From: Arthrobacter sp. FW306-2-2C-D06B | Lineage (GTDB): Bacteria > Actinomycetota > Actinomycetes > Actinomycetales > Micrococcaceae | Direction: 5' to 3' | DNA length: 64,000 nt | Assembly: GCF_021789175.1 (NCBI RefSeq) | Contig: NZ_CP084560.1 | Location: 806,001-870,000, forward strand | Notes under the pieces: generated by a model | What the model saw: only the letters and a program-made list of their open reading frames with translations | The model's database searches: none | What the model was told of the DNA's origin: nothing | Shown: piece by piece, positions 60,128 to 64,000 of the stretch | Position numbering within the stretch: the stretch's first letter is position 1 | Layout: every line of letters starts with the position of its first letter | Made by a program: the position numbers and the translations under genes

Positions 60128-61024
60128 GTGAGTGAACAGGAAGATCAATCGACGGTACGGCAGCGCACCGTGGACGTCTATGACTTCCGCAGGCCCACCA
60201 CCTTGCCGCGCCAACACAGCCGCGTCTTGGAAGTCGCCTTCGAGACGTTCGCCCGCCAATGGGGAACACAGCTCACGGCCAAGGTCCGCGTGAAGTCCAC
60301 CGCGACCCTGGAACAGCTCATCATGCAGAGCTACGACGAATACGCCGCGTCCCTGCCTTCGGTCACCGCGATGGTGCTGTGCCGCATTGAGGGTAGCGAG
60401 TCGCGGCTCGTGATGCAGTTTCCTGCCACGGCGGCACTGTCCTGGGTCACCCGCATGTTGGGTGGGGCCAGCGAAACGGCCGTCCCGGATCGGAAGTTCA
60501 CCCAGATCGAGCAGGCCCTCATCAGCCGCATGGTGGAAGACGGACTCGAGGACCTGAGCTATTCGCTTGGCGCCCTCCTGACCACCCCGGTGCGCATGGA
60601 TGTCATCCAATACAACTCCCAGTTCGCCCAGGCCGCGGCTCCGGCGGAGCTCATGATCGTGGCCTCATTCACCGTGAAGGTGGGCGAAACCGTCGCCGCA
60701 GCCAGCCTCGCGATTCCCGCCGACGTCCTGCTTTCCGGGCTAGGCGACGTCAATCCCACTGTCCACAGCCGCGACGCCGAGGCGCTGGTCCGCGCCCAGG
60801 TCACCCAGGTGCCGGTAGACGTAGCCATCCAGCTGAGCCCCACTCCGGTGACGCCGGCGCAGATCCTGGGCCTCGCCGTCGGGGACGTCATTGCGCTGCC
60901 GCACCGGGAGAACCGGCCGTTCGACGTCGCCATCAACGGCACCCGCCTGGCCACCGCAGCACCGGCCCGCAACGGTTCCCGTGCAGCCGCCGTCATCGTC
61001 ACAATCGAGGAGAACCAGCGATGA
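60128..61024 (+). CDS. fliM: Flagellar motor switch protein FliM
   Basis: 298 residues from the GTG at 60128 (VSEQEDQ). The core matches FliM: TVDVYDFRRPTTLPRQHSRV, SYDEYAASLPSVTAMVLCRI, SLGALLTTPVRMDVIQYNSQ and the C-terminal DVAIQLSPTPVTPAQILGLA. The N-terminal CheY-binding peptide (LSQxEIDALL-type) is absent. It forms the middle of the C ring. The GTG lies directly after the -10, implying a leaderless mRNA. Overlaps fliN by 4 nt. Confidence 0.92.
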   Translation: MSEQEDQSTVRQRTVDVYDFRRPTTLPRQHSRVLEVAFETFARQWGTQLTAKVRVKSTATLEQLIMQSYDEYAASLPSVTAMVLCRIEGSESRLVMQFPATAALSWVTRMLGGASETAVPDRKFTQIEQALISRMVEDGLEDLSYSLGALLTTPVRMDVIQYNSQFAQAAAPAELMIVASFTVKVGETVAAASLAIPADVLLSGLGDVNPTVHSRDAEALVRAQVTQVPVDVAIQLSPTPVTPAQILGLAVGDVIALPHRENRPFDVAINGTRLATAAPARNGSRAAAVIVTIEENQR

Positions 61025-61752
61025 GCATCACCCTGACCCTGCACGAGTCCGCGGCCGAGCGTCTGGCCATGCAGCTGCCGACTCCCGCCACGCTGCACGT
61101 CTCCGGCATTGTCCCGTCCCAGGCCGCTGCGGCATATGCACCTCTCGCGGTCACGGCCAGTTTCGTGGGCGCCGTGACCGCGGACTTCGCACTCATCCTC
61201 ACGGACCGTTCCTTCCTGGCCGCCGCGGGCGGCGGGTTGAACGGCGTCGTGTCCGGCGTTGACGTACTGCGTCCGGCGATGGAAGACGCAGCCGAGGCGT
61301 TCGACGCCGGCGTGCTGGGGGAGTTGCGCGAGGAAGACGCCGCGGGGCTGCTGTCCGACTCCGAAACGGCTGTTTTTGAACTGCGCCAGTCTCCCTCGTC
61401 CGACGGCGGGCAGGTGTTCGGTTGGTTCGCCGTCCGGGTCCGCGAACACGGGACCGTGCAGGACAACGCTGCCGCGCGGAGCGCCCAGTCCGGGGCGATT
61501 TCGTCCCGCCTGGGACTGATCAGCAACGTCGAAATGGCCCTCACCGTGGAGATCGGCCGCACGCGCATGTCCGTGCGCGACGCCCTTGCCCTGGAACCGG
61601 GCAAAGTGATCGAGCTGGACCGCTCGGCCGGCGCACCCGCGGACGTCCTCCTCAACGGGCGTTTGATTGCCCATGGTGAAGTCGTCGTCGTGGACCAGGA
61701 CTATGCAGTGCGCATCACCCGCATCCTGGACGTCGCCGAGGGAATCTACTAG
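61021..61752 (+). CDS. fliN: Flagellar motor switch protein FliN (extended, FliY-like)
   Basis: 243 residues, longer than plain FliN. The C-terminal ~80 residues are the FliN/SpoA domain (SNVEMALTVEIGRTRMSVRD ALALEPGKVIELDRSAGAPA; HGEVVVVDQDYAVRITRIL). The N-terminal ~140 residues resemble the CheC-like part of FliY in size, but I cannot see the D/S-x3-E-x2-N phosphatase motif. It makes the base of the C ring. Confidence 0.88.
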   Translation: MSITLTLHESAAERLAMQLPTPATLHVSGIVPSQAAAAYAPLAVTASFVGAVTADFALILTDRSFLAAAGGGLNGVVSGVDVLRPAMEDAAEAFDAGVLGELREEDAAGLLSDSETAVFELRQSPSSDGGQVFGWFAVRVREHGTVQDNAAARSAQSGAISSRLGLISNVEMALTVEIGRTRMSVRDALALEPGKVIELDRSAGAPADVLLNGRLIAHGEVVVVDQDYAVRITRILDVAEGIY

Positions 61753-62250
61753 ATGGATTCGCTCATCCTCGGGCTACGCGTGCTCGTGGCCCTGGGTGCG
61801 GTGCTGGGGCTCATTTGGGTCCTGCAGCGCCGCCTTCTCAAAGGAAAGGCCAAGGGCCGACGCCGGGCCAACACCACCCTGACGGTGGTCAGCCGGCAGA
61901 CTGTCGGCCAAAAGGCCTCGGTGGTGGTGGTCGACGCCGGCGACAAACGCTTCCTTTTGGGTGTCACCGAGCACGCCATCAATGTCCTGCACAGCGGCGA
62001 CGTACCCGTGGAGGTTCCGGACAACTCTCCGGCGCCCGAGAGTTTCGCCGACATCTTCCGCGACGCCGGTGGCGCGTCACTTGCGGACAACGGGCCCCGA
62101 ACCGCTCCACTCCAAGGCAGTAGACTCACACGCCGCAGCGAGATCCACCGCCGCAGCGAGCTGGACAAACCACAGCCAATGCACGGCTCCATCCTTGCCG
62201 GTTCCACCTGGCGGCAGGCCGCCGAGGCCATCAGGGGACGCCGGAATTGA
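61753..62250 (+). CDS. fliO: Flagellar biosynthesis protein FliO
   Basis: 165 residues. One TM near the N-terminus (LILGLRVLVALGAVLGLIWV), then a basic stretch and the FliO cytoplasmic core (LTVVSRQTVGQKASVVVVDA; RFLLGVTEHAINVL). It helps assemble the FliP/FliR gate. Starts directly after the fliN stop; overlaps fliP by 4 nt. Confidence 0.9.
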   Translation: MDSLILGLRVLVALGAVLGLIWVLQRRLLKGKAKGRRRANTTLTVVSRQTVGQKASVVVVDAGDKRFLLGVTEHAINVLHSGDVPVEVPDNSPAPESFADIFRDAGGASLADNGPRTAPLQGSRLTRRSEIHRRSELDKPQPMHGSILAGSTWRQAAEAIRGRRN

Positions 62251-63122
62251 TCCTGACCCTTGGGCCTGCCGATGCCCGCAGCACCGGCAGGATATTGCTT
62301 GCGGTGCGCAGGACGCTTCCCGCGGTGCTCTGTGTCCTGTTGCTGACGGCACTGTTCCTGTGGCTGGGCATGTCAACCGGACATGCGGCACCGGTCAGTC
62401 CGACGCCACCCACTCCGCCAGTAGTTCCCACCGCACCGGCCCAACCGTCCAACGGCAACGTCAGCATCAACATCAATGGGCTGGACGGAAAGCCGTCCAC
62501 CGCGGTGGTGACCCTGATCGGGATCACCCTGCTCTCCGTCGCGCCTGCGCTGCTGCTCATGATGACCTCATTCACCAAGATCTTCGTGGTGCTGGCCATG
62601 ACCCGCAACGCCCTGTCCCTCCCGTCCATCCCGCCCAACCAGGTACTGGCCGGGCTGGCGCTCTTCCTGTCCCTGTTCGTGATGTGGCCGGTGATTTCGG
62701 AGATCAACAACGTCGGCATCCAGCCCTACCTGAACGGGACGCTGGACTTCAACGGAGCCGTTTCGGCCGGGTCCGCCCCGCTCCAGCACTTCATGGTGGC
62801 CCACACCCGGCAAGAAGACATTGCCCTAATGACCCGGGCGGCCAAGCTGGAAAACCCGGCCAACCCGCAATCGGTCCCGTTGCAGACCCTGATCCCGGCG
62901 TTCATGATCTCCGAGCTCCGGGCAGCGTTCATCATCGGTTTCGTCATCTTCATCCCGTTCCTGGTGATCGACCTCGTGGTCTCGGCCGCGCTGATGTCCA
63001 TGGGCATGATGATGCTTCCGCCGGTGATGATCTCGCTGCCTTTTAAGATCCTGTTGTTCATCCTGGTGGACGGCTGGGGACTCGTGATCACCGCCCTGAT
63101 CCAGAGTTATTCGAGCGGCTGA
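62247..63122 (+). CDS. fliP: Flagellar export gate protein FliP
   Basis: 291 residues. Signal-like N-terminus ending near TGHAA-P, a Pro-rich loop, then FliP TMs with hallmarks LLMMTSFTKIFVVLAMTRNA, PSIPPNQVLAGLALFLSLFV, TLIPAFMISELRAAFIIGFV and MGMMMLPPVMISLPFKILLF. It forms the export pore with FliQ and FliR. TTG start overlapping fliO by 4 nt; no better start is seen. Confidence 0.93.
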   Translation: MILTLGPADARSTGRILLAVRRTLPAVLCVLLLTALFLWLGMSTGHAAPVSPTPPTPPVVPTAPAQPSNGNVSININGLDGKPSTAVVTLIGITLLSVAPALLLMMTSFTKIFVVLAMTRNALSLPSIPPNQVLAGLALFLSLFVMWPVISEINNVGIQPYLNGTLDFNGAVSAGSAPLQHFMVAHTRQEDIALMTRAAKLENPANPQSVPLQTLIPAFMISELRAAFIIGFVIFIPFLVIDLVVSAALMSMGMMMLPPVMISLPFKILLFILVDGWGLVITALIQSYSSG

Positions 63123-63397
63123 TGGACACCAACGCCGTCCTGGACATCTGCCTCCAGGCCCTGATCCTCGCGGCCAAGCTCGCCGCGCCCGCCCTGGTGA
63201 CCGCGCTGGTGGTGGGCCTCGCCATTTCCCTCTTGCAGTCCATCACCCAGCTTCAGGAAGCCACCCTCTCCTTCGTGCCCAAGGCAGTCGCAGTGGCCGT
63301 GGCCTTGGTGGTGTGCGGGCACTGGATGATCACCGAGGCCGTCTCCTTCACCCATGAGCTCTTTGCCCGGATACCCGGGCTGATCGGCGGAGCGTGA
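63122..63397 (+). CDS. fliQ: Flagellar export gate protein FliQ
   Basis: 91 residues, two TMs, matching FliQ length. Conserved segments LAAPALVTALVVGLAISLLQ and SITQLQEATLSFVPKAVAV, with the typical HxLFxRIPGLI end. One-base overlap with fliP. Confidence 0.94.
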   Translation: MDTNAVLDICLQALILAAKLAAPALVTALVVGLAISLLQSITQLQEATLSFVPKAVAVAVALVVCGHWMITEAVSFTHELFARIPGLIGGA

Positions 63398-63398
63398 A

Positions 63399-64000
63399 GT
63401 GGAGCTGCCCTTCAACCAGTCCTGGCTTGAGGTCCTGTTGCTGGCCTCCGTCCGGATGACGGCCTTCCTCGTAGTGGCCCCGCCCTTCTCGCACCAGGCA
63501 ATTCCGCTGCGCATCAAAGCGATGCTCGGCATCGGCTTGGGGCTGGCAGTTTCCCAGCGACTCTCGGTTGGCTACACGTCCAAGGACACCGCTGGCTTCA
63601 TCACGGCCGTGGTCCTTGAACTCGTGACCGGCCTGGTCCTTGGCTTCCTCGTGCTGCTCGTCTTCGCGGCGATCCAATCGGCCGGGAGCCTGATTGACCT
63701 GTTCAGCGGCTTCCAGATGGCCCAGGGCTTCGATCCCCAGATGATGATCAACGGCGCCCAATTCACCCGGCTGATGCAGATGGCCGCCCTGGCCCTGCTT
63801 TTCGCCTCGGACGGCTACCAGCTCGTGATCGGGGGTCTGACCGGGAGTTTCACGGCGTTGCCGCTGGCCGGAGGACTGGACATGGCACAGCCTGTACACG
63901 CGATGATTTCCGCTGTCACCGGGATGTTCCTTTCCGCGGTCCAAATCGCCGGGCCGCTCCTGGTGGTGCTGGTACTCGCCGACATCGGGCTGGGGCTCCT
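63399..64000 (+). CDS. fliR: Flagellar export gate protein FliR, 3' partial
   Basis: Begins at GTG 63399, one base after the fliQ stop, and runs off the window (about 200 codons visible). VRMTAFLVVAPPFSHQAIPL, the loop IKAMLGIGLGLAVSQRLS and GSLIDLFSGFQMAQGFDPQM are FliR hallmarks. flhB and flhA are the expected next genes. Confidence 0.92.
   Translation, partial: MELPFNQSWLEVLLLASVRMTAFLVVAPPFSHQAIPLRIKAMLGIGLGLAVSQRLSVGYTSKDTAGFITAVVLELVTGLVLGFLVLLVFAAIQSAGSLIDLFSGFQMAQGFDPQMMINGAQFTRLMQMAALALLFASDGYQLVIGGLTGSFTALPLAGGLDMAQPVHAMISAVTGMFLSAVQIAGPLLVVLVLADIGLGL

Overview
The window is high-GC actinobacterial DNA from a motile soil member of the Micrococcaceae, most likely Arthrobacter or a close relative. 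Signs are frequent GTG/TTG starts, many start codons 6-7 nt after a TANNNT -10 element (leaderless mRNA), DUF4193 and DUF222/HNH proteins, a DtxR/IdeR-type iron box, and a flagellar locus without P- or L-ring genes. No rRNA, tRNA, CRISPR array or intact insertion sequence was seen.

Layout. 1-6.5 kb: an ABC importer operon (binding protein cut by the left edge, two permeases, ATPase) ending in an unusual GDPD-inositol-monophosphatase fusion and a DUF6454-like protein. 6.7-9.5 kb: DUF4193, a secreted AMIN-like protein and an APC permease. 9.8-26.5 kb: the main flagellar block. fliW-flgL-flgK-flgN run leftward; fliC, fliD-fliS-fliT-like and flgB-flgC-fliE-F-G-H-I-J-(NlpC/P60)-fliK-flgD-flgE run rightward. 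26.7-55.5 kb: about 29 kb of non-flagellar genes. These are an S53 protease, a TetR/oxidoreductase/cupin set, a Tat-exported arylsulfotransferase-like protein, a nucleobase/amide cluster (two NCS1 permeases, two nitrilase-family amidases, an APC permease, GntR and IclR regulators), a PAP2-DedA-two-component operon, an HNH protein, an MFS exporter, a MOSC protein, an AT-rich patch with an orphan secreted protein and a tiny membrane protein, a patatin and an iron ABC importer. 55.7-57.6 kb: flbD-motA-motB. 57.7-60.0 kb: an AraC regulator and a VOC protein separated by a molybdate-binding pair. 60.1-64.0 kb: fliM-N-O-P-Q-R, with fliR cut by the right edge.

How it fits together. The flagellar genes encode the MS ring, C ring, export gate and ATPase, proximal rod, hook and cap, hook-filament junction, a short flagellin with its chaperones, and the stator. 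Five promoter-like sites of the form TAAC-N15/16-GCCGATAG (sigma-28/FliA/SigD type) stand at the heads of the flagellar units: flgN, fliC, flgB, flbD and fliM. The two units cut off by non-flagellar DNA each carry their own copy. No sigma-28 gene, flgM, fliL, csrA, flgF/flgG or chemotaxis gene is present; flhB and flhA may lie past the right edge.

The least explained items are the GDPD-IMPase importer operon, the secreted protein plus small membrane protein at 49.0-50.1 kb with phased ACTCAAT repeats upstream, and two families of dispersed intergenic repeats.
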